64,000 nt of DNA from the NCBI GenBank assembly GCA_964022665.1, contig CAXIDF010000009.1:82099-146098 (forward strand), read 5' to 3'. The notes under the pieces are model-generated. The model searched no databases, was not told where the DNA came from, and saw nothing but the letters and a program-made list of their open reading frames with translations. The translations under genes were made by a program, and so were the position numbers. Positions 44,849 through 52,437 of the stretch are shown here, piece by piece (the stretch's first letter is position 1; each line of letters begins with the position of its first letter). Source of the DNA: Haliea sp964022665. Lineage in GTDB: Bacteria; Pseudomonadota; Gammaproteobacteria; Pseudomonadales; Halieaceae.

Positions 44849-45490
44849 TTATGACGCAGCCGGCGCGCGGCGATTGACCACCTCGTCAATCAGCCCGTAT
44901 TCCTTGCTTTGCTCGGCGTTCATGAAGCGGTCGCGCTCCGTATCACGCTCGATAGTCTCAAGGGTCTGGCCGGTATGCTCCGCCATCAGCTCGTTCAGAC
45001 GGCGACGGATAATAAGGATTTCACGCGCCTGGATATCGATGTCCGAGGCTTGCCCCTGGGCACCGCCGCTGGGCTGGTGAATCATGGTGCGCGCATTCGG
45101 CAGGATGAAGCGCTTGCCGGCGGCACCGCCCGCGAGCAGGAAAGCCCCCATGGAAGCGGCCTGACCGATACACATCGTGCTCACATCCGGTTTGATGAAC
45201 TGCATGGTGTCGTAAATCGACAGCCCCGCCGTCACCGAGCCGCCGGGGGAATTGATGTAGAGGTGGATGTCCTTGTCGGGGTTTTCCGACTCCAGGAACA
45301 ACAGCTGGGCCACGATCAGGTTTGCCATGTGGTCCTCTACCGGCCCTACCACAAACACCACGCGCTCCTTGAGCAGACGCGAGTAGATGTCGTAGGAGCG
45401 CTCACCGCGGGCCGTTTGCTCCACGACCATCGGGATCAGGCCCAGGTTGCTGACATTCATCGTGTTACGCCCGTCCGGCAAATTCGACAT
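44849..45490 (-). CDS. clpP: ATP-dependent Clp protease proteolytic subunit
   Basis: A 213-residue ClpP with the complete Ser-His-Asp triad: catalytic Ser in GQAASMGAFLL, His in RTMIHQPSGG and Asp in the following helix region (QASDIDIQA and later). The N-terminus includes the short propeptide typical of proteobacterial ClpP before the mature IPMVVEQ region. Forms the tetradecameric barrel partnered by ClpX. Lies between tig and clpX. Confidence 0.97.
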   Translation of the reverse strand: MSNLPDGRNTMNVSNLGLIPMVVEQTARGERSYDIYSRLLKERVVFVVGPVEDHMANLIVAQLLFLESENPDKDIHLYINSPGGSVTAGLSIYDTMQFIKPDVSTMCIGQAASMGAFLLAGGAAGKRFILPNARTMIHQPSGGAQGQASDIDIQAREILIIRRRLNELMAEHTGQTLETIERDTERDRFMNAEQSKEYGLIDEVVNRRAPAAS

Positions 45491-45516
45491 GCAATCGTTT
45501 CCTTGGTTATCAATTA

Positions 45517-45538
45517 AGGCGCCGCCTCGGCGGCGCCT
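45517..45538. terminator. GC-rich hairpin between tig and clpP
   Basis: AGGCGCCGCC at 45517-45526 and GGCGGCGCCT at 45529-45538 form a perfect 10-base inverted repeat in the 56-base gap. No T-run, so more likely a processing or attenuation structure than a full stop. Confidence 0.5.
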
Positions 45539-45546
45539 GAATGTGT

Positions 45547-46869
45547 TCAGCGCTGGCTCTGAGCCTGTGCAATGGCTTCCTGGTAGCTGCAGGGCTCATC
45601 GGTCACCTCGGCCGCTTCCAACAGCTTGTCGACCACGCTGTCCTCAAGCACCTTGGACTCGACGGAGGAAAGCTGCTCCGGATTGCCATAGTACCAGTTG
45701 ATCACCTCTTCCGCGTCCTGGTAGGTAGCGGCAAGTTCCTCAATGGTTTCCCGCACTTTCGCCGGGTCTGCCTTGAGTTCGAACTTGCTGATCATCTCGG
45801 ACAGCACCAGACCCAGCTTGACGCGGCGCTCGGCGTTGTCACGGAACATGTCGTCAGGCAGCAGGGAGTCCAGATCCAGGCCTTCAGGAGCCGCACCGCC
45901 AAACTGCTGGAACATTTGCTTGCGCAGCGCCTGTATCTCCTGGGAAATCAGCGCCCTGGGCACTTCCAGACCCTTATGCGCCTCTACCACGGCATCCATG
46001 ACCTGCTGTTTGACACGACTAGTTACGGCGTTTTTCAGCTCCCGGGTCATATTTTCCGCAACTTCCTTGCGAAATTGCTCCTCACCACCCTCTTCCACGC
46101 CATAGAGCTTGAACAATTCCGCGTCCAGCGGTGCCAGCACCAGCTCCTTCACGTCGTTAACCTTGACCGCAAACTGTACCGCAGCGCCCTGCAGCTCCTC
46201 GCTGTGGTAATCCTCGGGGAACGTCAGCTCAAGGGTTTTTTCGTCGCCGGCGGCCAGGCCCACGATGCCGTCTTCAAAGCCGGGAATCATGCGACCGGAG
46301 CCAAGCTCAAGGTCGGTTCCCTCGGCGCTGCCACCGTCAAATGCTTCGCCATCCCGTGTGCCGGTGTAGTCCAGATTGACGATATCGCCCATGGCCGCGG
46401 CGCGCTCGACAGATTGACGCTCGCCCTGCTGCTTGCGGAACACCTCAATAATGTTATCGACGTCGGCATCCGTGACTTCGGCAGCCGGGCGGGTAACGGC
46501 AAAGCCGGACATGGACACGACTTCAACTTCGGGGAACACTTCAAACGTGGCCACGTATTCCAGATCACGACCGGCTTCGAGGCTGCGCGGCTCGATGCTG
46601 GGCTGACCGGCGGGGCGCAGCTTTTCCTGCACCACGGCCTCCTGGAAAGAACGGCTCATGACCTCGCCCAGGACTTCCTGGCGAACGCCAGCGCCATAGC
46701 GCTGACGCATCACTTTCATCGGCACCTTGCCGGGCCGGAAGCCGGGCAGGCGCACGTTCTGGGCGGCTTTTTGCAGCCGCGAATCGACCTCACTGTCAAC
46801 CTGGGCGGCGGGTACGCCGACAGTCAAACGGCGCTCCAGGCCCGAAGTCGTTTCAATGGACACCTGCAT
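45547..46869 (-). CDS. tig: Trigger factor
   Basis: A 440-residue ribosome-bound chaperone/prolyl isomerase. The ribosome-binding motif GFRPGKVP lies at 44-51, the FKBP-type domain at about 160-245 (GDIVNLDYTGTRDGEAFDGG), and the C-terminal chaperone arms follow. Length matches E. coli trigger factor (432). First gene of tig-clpP-clpX-lon-hupB-ppiD. Confidence 0.97.
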   Translation of the reverse strand: MQVSIETTSGLERRLTVGVPAAQVDSEVDSRLQKAAQNVRLPGFRPGKVPMKVMRQRYGAGVRQEVLGEVMSRSFQEAVVQEKLRPAGQPSIEPRSLEAGRDLEYVATFEVFPEVEVVSMSGFAVTRPAAEVTDADVDNIIEVFRKQQGERQSVERAAAMGDIVNLDYTGTRDGEAFDGGSAEGTDLELGSGRMIPGFEDGIVGLAAGDEKTLELTFPEDYHSEELQGAAVQFAVKVNDVKELVLAPLDAELFKLYGVEEGGEEQFRKEVAENMTRELKNAVTSRVKQQVMDAVVEAHKGLEVPRALISQEIQALRKQMFQQFGGAAPEGLDLDSLLPDDMFRDNAERRVKLGLVLSEMISKFELKADPAKVRETIEELAATYQDAEEVINWYYGNPEQLSSVESKVLEDSVVDKLLEAAEVTDEPCSYQEAIAQAQSQR

Positions 46870-46924
46870 GCTTATTCCTCACAATCCAGTCGGTAGTGGG
46901 CGCCGGTGCGCCCCGTCATCAGAA

Positions 46925-46948
46925 CGACCCTGGCCCGGGCCAGGGTCG
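46925..46948. repeat. Perfect 24-base palindrome between tRNA-Leu and tig
   Basis: CGACCCTGGCCC followed directly by its reverse complement. It lies nine bases past the 3' end of tRNA-Leu and 55 bases before the tig start (both leftward). It probably ends or processes the tRNA transcript; the T-run is weak (TTCTG). Confidence 0.6.
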
Positions 46949-46956
46949 CTGTCAGT

Positions 46957-47041
46957 TGGTGCGGAAGGAGAGACTCGAACTCTCACGCCTTGCGGCACTG
47001 GAACCTAAATCCAGCGCGTATACCAATTTCGCCACTTCCGC
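46957..47041 (-). tRNA. tRNA-Leu (anticodon TAG)
   Basis: An 85-base class II tRNA on the minus strand: acceptor GCGGAAG/CTTCCGC, D-arm with AAATTGGTATACG, anticodon loop TTTAGGT, a long variable arm (TGCCGCAAGGCGT) and encoded CCA. The TAG anticodon reads CUA codons. It lies just upstream of tig. Confidence 0.96.
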
Positions 47042-47235
47042 GTGTCGGGAAACTGCCAGTGCGCGACGTTACAGTGCTGAAAATCAACCTGCAAATACGC
47101 CGTAACTTCTTGATTTCTTTGGCCTTGATGACCTAAAGAACCGCAACTTTGCGTTCTCGCAAGGCTGCGGATTCTGCCACAAACCGGGTTCGCACACAAC
47201 CGCGAACGACGCTTCCCGCACCGAGGCAGCGCACG

Positions 47236-48291
47236 CTAATCAGTGAGACAGGCAGGGTCGAAAGCGTACTCCCCCTGCAGCCAGTCGACCACCTCGCGCG
47301 CCGCCGCGCCGGGGAGCTGCGCATACTCTGCTGCCAGCGCCCCGCGGCGCGCCGTAGACATACCGGACAGGCCCAGCGCTCTGAACTCCTCGGCATCGCG
47401 CTGCAAGCAGTGCCACAACGCCGCACCGAGTAATGTCACCAGGGCATCAGGATCGGGGGGCGCGCTTGCGTGTAGCTGCGCCAGGCCCGTCAGAGCTGGC
47501 AGCGAGCAGCGCCCCTGCACCATCGGGTTGCAAAGATGACCGGTCAGCTTGCCGTTGTCGCGCAGGCCAGTGCGACCCTGCAGCGGATCCACGTACAGAT
47601 GGTTGCTGCGTTGGGCACCGTCGTTGACCGGATAGTTGTCCCACAGCAGCACCGGCCGCCCCAGCACCGCCGCGGCGCAGGCAACATCATCAGCGCTGAT
47701 GGAATCGGCACACACCTGATTGCCCGTCCAGAACACGTCAACCTCCGGTGCCAGCAACCGGCCGAGGTCCGCCCAGTAATGCTGTGGCATACGGCCGAAA
47801 TGCCGCTCCAGTACGGGGTCGAAAGAATAATAGGTCGGGCATACCAGCAGCCTCTGCGCCCCGCTCCACGCCTGCACATCGGCAACAATCTCCGCCTGGC
47901 GCTCCGCGAGGTCGGCCTGCTCACCCGGCATGTCGTCAAACAGGATGGCCAGCAGAGGGGCCTCGAGCGTATTCAGCCGACTGATCTTGTCGCGCAGGCT
48001 GCGCTTCTCGGCGGGGCCGTAGTGACCGTAGAGCTCAAAGGGTGAAAGGCCTACGCCAAACAGCAGCCCGTGCTGGCGATAATGCAGGGCCAGCTCTGTC
48101 AGCGCCCGCCATTCTCGTGCCGGCCAATGCTCCTGCCAGCGTTTGCGCAGCCACGGATCACCCTTGGGGGCATACAGGTAGGTATTCAGCCCCAGCGCCT
48201 GCAGAAAACCGGCATAGGCCAGGCGCAATTCATGCGGCCACAGGCGCCCGTAAAAGCCTTCCACGATGCCGGTGAGGGGGTCAGCGGGCAT
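47236..48291 (-). CDS. GH84-family beta-N-acetylglucosaminidase (O-GlcNAcase-like)
   Basis: A 351-residue single-domain protein starting with GIVEGFYGRLWPH, the GH84 N-terminal signature, then NTYLYAPKGDP, ILFDDMPGEQ (the adjacent catalytic Asp pair), LLVCPTYYS, VFWTGNQVCA and LLWDNYPVND. GH84 enzymes use substrate-assisted catalysis to remove N-acetylglucosamine from proteins or glycans. No signal peptide or accessory domain is seen, so it appears cytoplasmic; its substrate is unclear. Small GH84 proteins of this kind occur in other proteobacteria. It lies alone between tRNA-Leu and the pilZ operon. Confidence 0.87.
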   Translation of the reverse strand: MPADPLTGIVEGFYGRLWPHELRLAYAGFLQALGLNTYLYAPKGDPWLRKRWQEHWPAREWRALTELALHYRQHGLLFGVGLSPFELYGHYGPAEKRSLRDKISRLNTLEAPLLAILFDDMPGEQADLAERQAEIVADVQAWSGAQRLLVCPTYYSFDPVLERHFGRMPQHYWADLGRLLAPEVDVFWTGNQVCADSISADDVACAAAVLGRPVLLWDNYPVNDGAQRSNHLYVDPLQGRTGLRDNGKLTGHLCNPMVQGRCSLPALTGLAQLHASAPPDPDALVTLLGAALWHCLQRDAEEFRALGLSGMSTARRGALAAEYAQLPGAAAREVVDWLQGEYAFDPACLTD

Positions 48292-48402
48292 TGAACAGCA
48301 ACCGCTTATTCTTTATCGGGATATAAATCAAGGTTTTTATCGTAAATCAGCCTAATAATTCGCCTGCAGAACTGTGGAAAATTACCACTGATAGGCGATA
48401 CT

Positions 48403-48538
48403 TAAAGCGTGGTTGCTTATCCCCTGACTCGAACGAGCAGCCACTCGGGGCATACCCAATGCGCCGATAAGGAAAGCAATTCCTTTTGTGTTTCACTCCT
48501 AATGGTCTTCTTGGGTCCCTGGCGGGACCCATTTTTTT
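48403..48538 (+). ncRNA. Candidate small RNA ending at a strong terminator
   Basis: The plus strand here has no protein gene, yet ends in a textbook intrinsic terminator (48512-48538). Upstream are AAGGAA/TTCCTT (about 48469-48485), forming a hairpin, and a longer-range pairing between TTGCTTATC (near 48413) and GATAAG..GCAA (near 48466-48479). Several -10-like elements (GATACT at 48397-48402) lie just upstream but none has a clear -35, so the 5' end is approximate. I do not recognise an RNA family; it does not look like 6S, tmRNA or an Rsm/Csr RNA with repeated GGA loops. Confidence 0.4.
48512..48538 (+). terminator. Intrinsic terminator, plus strand
   Basis: TGGGTCCC at 48512-48519, 4-base loop, GGGACCCA at 48524-48531, then seven Ts. 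It faces the pilZ stop (48541). On the opposite strand the hairpin is not followed by Ts, so it serves a rightward transcript. Confidence 0.85.
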
Positions 48539-48540
48539 GC

Positions 48541-48894
48541 CTACATAGTATGCGTTGGGCGGTCGGAGCCGAGTGATCCCGCCAGGTGATTCTCGATCTT
48601 GCTGTTGGCGGCCGCATCCTGCTCGCTGAACTGCACGCCAATACCCGCAGTGCGGTTGCCCTGCGCGCCGCGCGGGGTGACCCAGACAACCTTGCCGGAA
48701 ATCGGTATTTTCTCCGGTTCATCCATCAGCGTGAGCAGCATGAACACCTCGTCCCCGACCTTGTAAGCTTTGTTGGTGGGTACAAACAGGCCACCGTTGT
48801 GCAGGAACGGCATGTAGGCGGAGTACAGCACGGCCTTGTCCTTGATGGTCAGGGACAAAATGCCATTGCGGCTTCCCGCGGCGGAATCACTCAT
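48541..48894 (-). CDS. pilZ: PilZ domain protein (type IV pilus/c-di-GMP type)
   Basis: A 117-residue PilZ-family protein: NGILSLTIKDKAVLYSAYMPFL at the start, NGGLFVPTNKAYKVGDEV, GKVVWVTPRGAQGNRTAGIG. It lacks the N-terminal RxxxR c-di-GMP motif, like the founding PilZ of Pseudomonas, which aids type IV pilus assembly without binding the nucleotide. The start overlaps holB by four bases, as in the conserved tmk-holB-pilZ order. The usual next gene, tatD, is absent here. Confidence 0.9.
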   Translation of the reverse strand: MSDSAAGSRNGILSLTIKDKAVLYSAYMPFLHNGGLFVPTNKAYKVGDEVFMLLTLMDEPEKIPISGKVVWVTPRGAQGNRTAGIGVQFSEQDAAANSKIENHLAGSLGSDRPTHTM

Positions 48895-49895
48895 GATGCG
48901 ATCTCCTGTGAAGACGAACGCATGTTAGCACCGCTGCGCATGACACCAAAGCCATCGGCGAAACTGATCAACACGCTTTCCAGCGCAAGCTGCGGATTAG
49001 GATTGGAACCGGCGGCGATAGCGGCCTGCAGTGCCTGCATGCGATCGAGCAACTGAAACAGTGGCCGCGCACGGCGCAGCCCCGCCTGCTCCTGTCGACA
49101 GAGGTATACATGCAGAAACAGGGCTATGTCACGCAGCGCCTGCGCCAGATCCTGCTGGCCGAGGCGCGCCGCCACCAGCGGCACATTCACCTTGCCACGC
49201 GCCAGGTCGCCCAGAAGCTTGCGCTGTTCACGCAACGGTTCTGCCCCGCCATCGTTGTACAACTGCTCAGCCTGCAGCGGCACACCCCCGGCGAGCTCAA
49301 GCAGCTCCGTTGCGCTCGCCTCGTCCCCGGTGACCTGTTGCAGCCAGGGTATGCACTGGTCGCCGGGTGGCAGTGGCAGCTTGACCAATTGACAACGTGA
49401 GCGGACGGTCGCCGGCATACCTTGCAAGCGCTGTGCAACCAGTATCAGGTGGGTATCCTCGGAGGGCTCCTCCAGACCTTTCAGCAGTGCGTTGGCGGCG
49501 CTGTTGGACATGCGCTCTGCCGGTGTCAGTACCACCACCTTGCGCGCACCGAACCCCGCGGTACGATAGACAAAGGCAACCGCCTCGCGCACCTGCTCAA
49601 TGCGTATGACCTTGCTGGTGCCCTCGGGCTGCAACCAGCGAAAGTCGCCGTGACTACCGGACTGGCTGTAGCGACAGGCCCGGCATTCACCGCAGTTGTG
49701 ACCGGCGACCGGTTGGTGACAAAGCAGATAGCGCGCCAGTGCCAGTGCCAGGCGTTCCTTACCGACGCCAGCGGGGCCGGCAAACAGCAGCGCATGGGGC
49801 AACTGCTGACGGCTGATCTGCTCCTGCAGATGCGCCCAGGCCTGTGCCTGCCAGGGGAGTGGCACGCTGACCTGCGGCAACCCCTGCAGATTCAT
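48891..49895 (-). CDS. holB: DNA polymerase III delta' subunit
   Basis: A 334-residue clamp-loader subunit. P-loop region LLFAGPAGVGKERLALALAR, zinc module cysteines CHQPVAGHNCGECRACRYS, and sensor motif NALLKGLEEPSEDT with RSRCQLVKL. Delta' is the fixed arm of the clamp loader that loads the beta clamp. The start overlaps tmk by four bases. Confidence 0.95.
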   Translation of the reverse strand: MNLQGLPQVSVPLPWQAQAWAHLQEQISRQQLPHALLFAGPAGVGKERLALALARYLLCHQPVAGHNCGECRACRYSQSGSHGDFRWLQPEGTSKVIRIEQVREAVAFVYRTAGFGARKVVVLTPAERMSNSAANALLKGLEEPSEDTHLILVAQRLQGMPATVRSRCQLVKLPLPPGDQCIPWLQQVTGDEASATELLELAGGVPLQAEQLYNDGGAEPLREQRKLLGDLARGKVNVPLVAARLGQQDLAQALRDIALFLHVYLCRQEQAGLRRARPLFQLLDRMQALQAAIAAGSNPNPQLALESVLISFADGFGVMRSGANMRSSSQEIAS

Positions 49896-50551
49896 CGCGC
49901 CACCGGGTGGCGCGGTGCCCAGCAGGCGAACAGTTCCTCACAAATCTCTTCTATGCGAGCCTGCACGCCTTCCAGTGGCTGGCTGGCGTCGACCAGGTGA
50001 TAGCGACCGCTACTTTCCCGGGCCAATTGCAGATAGGTCTCGCGCACGCGCTGGAAAAATGCCAGTTCCTCGCGCTCGAAACGATCCAGGTCGCCACGGC
50101 CGCGAACACGCTCCAGGCCGGTGTCTACTGGCGTATCGAGCAACAGGGTGTAGTCCGGACGGAGTTCGCCCTGTACCAGCGACTCCAGCGCGCGTACCGC
50201 CGAGGCCGGCATGCCGCGGCCGCCGCACTGGTAGGCATAACTGGCATCGGTAAAGCGATCACAGATAACCCATTTGCCCGCACCCAGCGCAGGCAGGATA
50301 ACGTCCTCGACATGCTGCGCCCGCGCCGCAAACAGCAGCAACAGCTCCGCCATCGGCACCACGGGTTCCTCCCTGGGGCGCAACAACACCTCGCGCACGT
50401 CCTCTCCCAGGCGCGTTCCACCGGGTTCACGGGTGACCACCAGGTCTACGCCCCGCGACTGCAGATAAGCCTGGATGCCGGCAATATTGGTGGATTTACC
50501 GGCACCTTCCCCGCCTTCAACGGTGATGAACAGGCCGCGCGATGGAACCAT
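49892..50551 (-). CDS. tmk: Thymidylate kinase
   Basis: A 219-residue kinase making dTDP from dTMP. Motifs: P-loop FITVEGGEGAGKST, the DR-type TREPGGTRLGEDVR and DRFTDASYAYQCGGRG. Length is normal (about 210). It follows mltG by two bases and is coupled to holB. Confidence 0.96.
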   Translation of the reverse strand: MVPSRGLFITVEGGEGAGKSTNIAGIQAYLQSRGVDLVVTREPGGTRLGEDVREVLLRPREEPVVPMAELLLLFAARAQHVEDVILPALGAGKWVICDRFTDASYAYQCGGRGMPASAVRALESLVQGELRPDYTLLLDTPVDTGLERVRGRGDLDRFEREELAFFQRVRETYLQLARESSGRYHLVDASQPLEGVQARIEEICEELFACWAPRHPVAR

Positions 50552-50553
50552 GG

Positions 50554-51591
50554 TCAGGGTTTCTCCGGGGATGAACGATAGTCTTTGCGCCTTTGCAGCT
50601 GGTATTTACGCACGGCACGCTCATGGCCTTCAAGCGTGGTGTTGAATTCGTGGCTGCCATCGCCGCGCGCCACAAAAAACAGCGTCTCCCCGGCGGCGGG
50701 CTGTAGCGCTGCATGCAACGCTGCACGTCCAGGCAATGCAATGGGTGTAGGGGGCAGACCGTCGTGCCGATAGGTATTGAACAGGTTGCCCGCATCGCGC
50801 AGGTGACTGCGGCGCAGATTGCCATCGAAGGACTCACCCAGGCCATAGATGATGGTCGGGTCGGTTTGCAAACGCATACCCCGCTGCAGGCGGCGCACGA
50901 AGACACCGGCTATTTCCTCGCGCTCCTCGACAACGCCGGTTTCGCGTTCGATTATCGACGCCATGATCAGCGCTTCATAGGGCGTGGCGTAAGGCAGCTC
51001 CGGGGCGCGACCCGCCCACTCTTGCTCCAGTGCCGCCAGCAGGGCCCGGTGGGCACGCTGCAACACGTCAAGGTCAGTGTCACCCCGCTCGAAACGGTAG
51101 GTTTCCGGCAGGAACAGGCCTTCGGTTGCCTCAAAAGGCGCCACCAGCGTCAACAGCCGCGCATCTTCAGGCCCGGACAGCACACTCGTTAGCGCCGGCT
51201 CTTCGCGCAGGATGGCCAGCGCCTGGTCGACCACAATCCCTTCAGGCAATGTCACCTGGTATTGCACCACACGACCACTGACCAGCATGGCCAGCAGGCT
51301 CTGCGCCGTCAGTCCAGGTTGCAGGTCATACTCACCGCGACGAATGCTCGCATCCAACCTGTGATAGCGCGCCCAGAGCAGCAGCAACTCGGGGTGTTGC
51401 AGAACACCCTGCATTTCCAGGCGTTCCGCCACGGAGCGCAAGCTGTCACCGGGATATACCGTCAGCAGTATGCCGGACTCCGGCAACAGCAGCGGCGCCT
51501 GCCACCTCTGCCACGCCTCGCGCACCGCCAGCACCGCGACGAGCGCCAGGATGGCCGCTGATAACAGCAACCAACGCCCCCCCCTGCTCAC
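50554..51591 (-). CDS. mltG: Endolytic murein transglycosylase MltG
   Basis: A roughly 345-residue membrane-anchored lytic transglycosylase (YceG family). N-terminal span near 7-23, a LysM-like subdomain (VYPGDSLRSVAERLEMQG) and the YceG catalytic region with Glu in MASIIERETG and LQTDPTIIYGLG. It cuts nascent peptidoglycan glycan strands and helps set their length. I use GTG at 51591, which overlaps the pabC stop (GTGA); GTG at 51603 would add four residues. Confidence 0.93.
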   Translation of the reverse strand: MSRGGRWLLLSAAILALVAVLAVREAWQRWQAPLLLPESGILLTVYPGDSLRSVAERLEMQGVLQHPELLLLWARYHRLDASIRRGEYDLQPGLTAQSLLAMLVSGRVVQYQVTLPEGIVVDQALAILREEPALTSVLSGPEDARLLTLVAPFEATEGLFLPETYRFERGDTDLDVLQRAHRALLAALEQEWAGRAPELPYATPYEALIMASIIERETGVVEEREEIAGVFVRRLQRGMRLQTDPTIIYGLGESFDGNLRRSHLRDAGNLFNTYRHDGLPPTPIALPGRAALHAALQPAAGETLFFVARGDGSHEFNTTLEGHERAVRKYQLQRRKDYRSSPEKP

Positions 51592-52427
51592 CGCTGCAAC
51601 CACTCACAATAGGCTGTGTGCAGCCCCTCGGTGACCGGGTGCTCACTCCAGCTTCGATCGCGGTAAGTCGCCACGGGGCGCAAGCCGATCAGCGCATTGC
51701 AATAGAACACCTCATTTGCCGCCAGCAGCTGATGCAACTGCAAACGCGACTCGCCCACTTGCAGGCCACAGGCAGTGGCCAGGTGTTCCAGCAACAGACG
51801 ACGGCGAGTGCCGGCGATACCGGCATCGGCCAGTGTCGGCGTTAACAGGCGCTTGCCCGCCACCAGGAACAGGTTGCCTGCCGACACCGACAACGGCGCG
51901 CCACCCTGGTCCAGCATAAGGACTTCATCCACGCCGGCCGCAGCCGCATCCGCGGCCGCCAGCACCTGCTCCAAACGGTTGAGGTGTTTCACGCCGGCGA
52001 GCAGCGGCTGCTTGCTCCAACGGATCGCGGTTTCCCCGAGGGTTGCCGGCGTGGGGAACTGTGCAGGGTCATGCGCCAGGTCCGACACGGTGATAACAAC
52101 CCGTGGCGCCGCGTCTGCGGGGGGTGCGTAGCCACGCGGGCCGGCGCCTCGAGATACCGTAAGGCGCATTACACTGTAGCCCGCTGCCGCGTCCAGTGCG
52201 CCCAGCGCAGTTTCGAAGTGTTTGCGTGCCACAGGTAACGCCGACGGCATGCGCAGGCACGCCAGGCCGGTCGCCAGACGATCAAAGTGGAACTCGGTCA
52301 GCAGCGCACGGCCGTCGCGCAGCAGAAGCGTTTCGAACACACCATCGCCGTAAGCAAAGGCGCGGTCTGGTAACGGCAGTGCGTCGCCGGGGCTGCCGTC
52401 AATCCATGTCTTGGCCGCTGCTACCAC
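51588..52427 (-). CDS. pabC: Aminodeoxychorismate lyase
   Basis: A 279-residue fold-type IV PLP enzyme that releases p-aminobenzoate and pyruvate from aminodeoxychorismate in folate synthesis. Motifs: TWIDGSPGDALPLPDRAFAY, GDGVFETLLLRDG, the PLP lysine in GVKHLNRLEQV and the phosphate-binding GIAGTRRRLL. GTG at 52427 is chosen because homology begins there, 10 bases past the fabF stop; upstream codons are fabF shadow. Confidence 0.93.
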   Translation of the reverse strand: MVAAAKTWIDGSPGDALPLPDRAFAYGDGVFETLLLRDGRALLTEFHFDRLATGLACLRMPSALPVARKHFETALGALDAAAGYSVMRLTVSRGAGPRGYAPPADAAPRVVITVSDLAHDPAQFPTPATLGETAIRWSKQPLLAGVKHLNRLEQVLAAADAAAAGVDEVLMLDQGGAPLSVSAGNLFLVAGKRLLTPTLADAGIAGTRRRLLLEHLATACGLQVGESRLQLHQLLAANEVFYCNALIGLRPVATYRDRSWSEHPVTEGLHTAYCEWLQR

Positions 52428-52437
52428 CCCGCCGGCA

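Noticed and set aside
45541..46896. Frame of 451 codons opposite tig
   Set aside because: Antisense shadow of trigger factor; no domain and no start signal.
48403..48538. Known 6S, tmRNA or Rsm/Csr RNA
   Set aside because: The sequence lacks the 6S rod with central bubble, any tmRNA tag or tRNA-like ends, and repeated GGA loops; kept only as an unassigned candidate.
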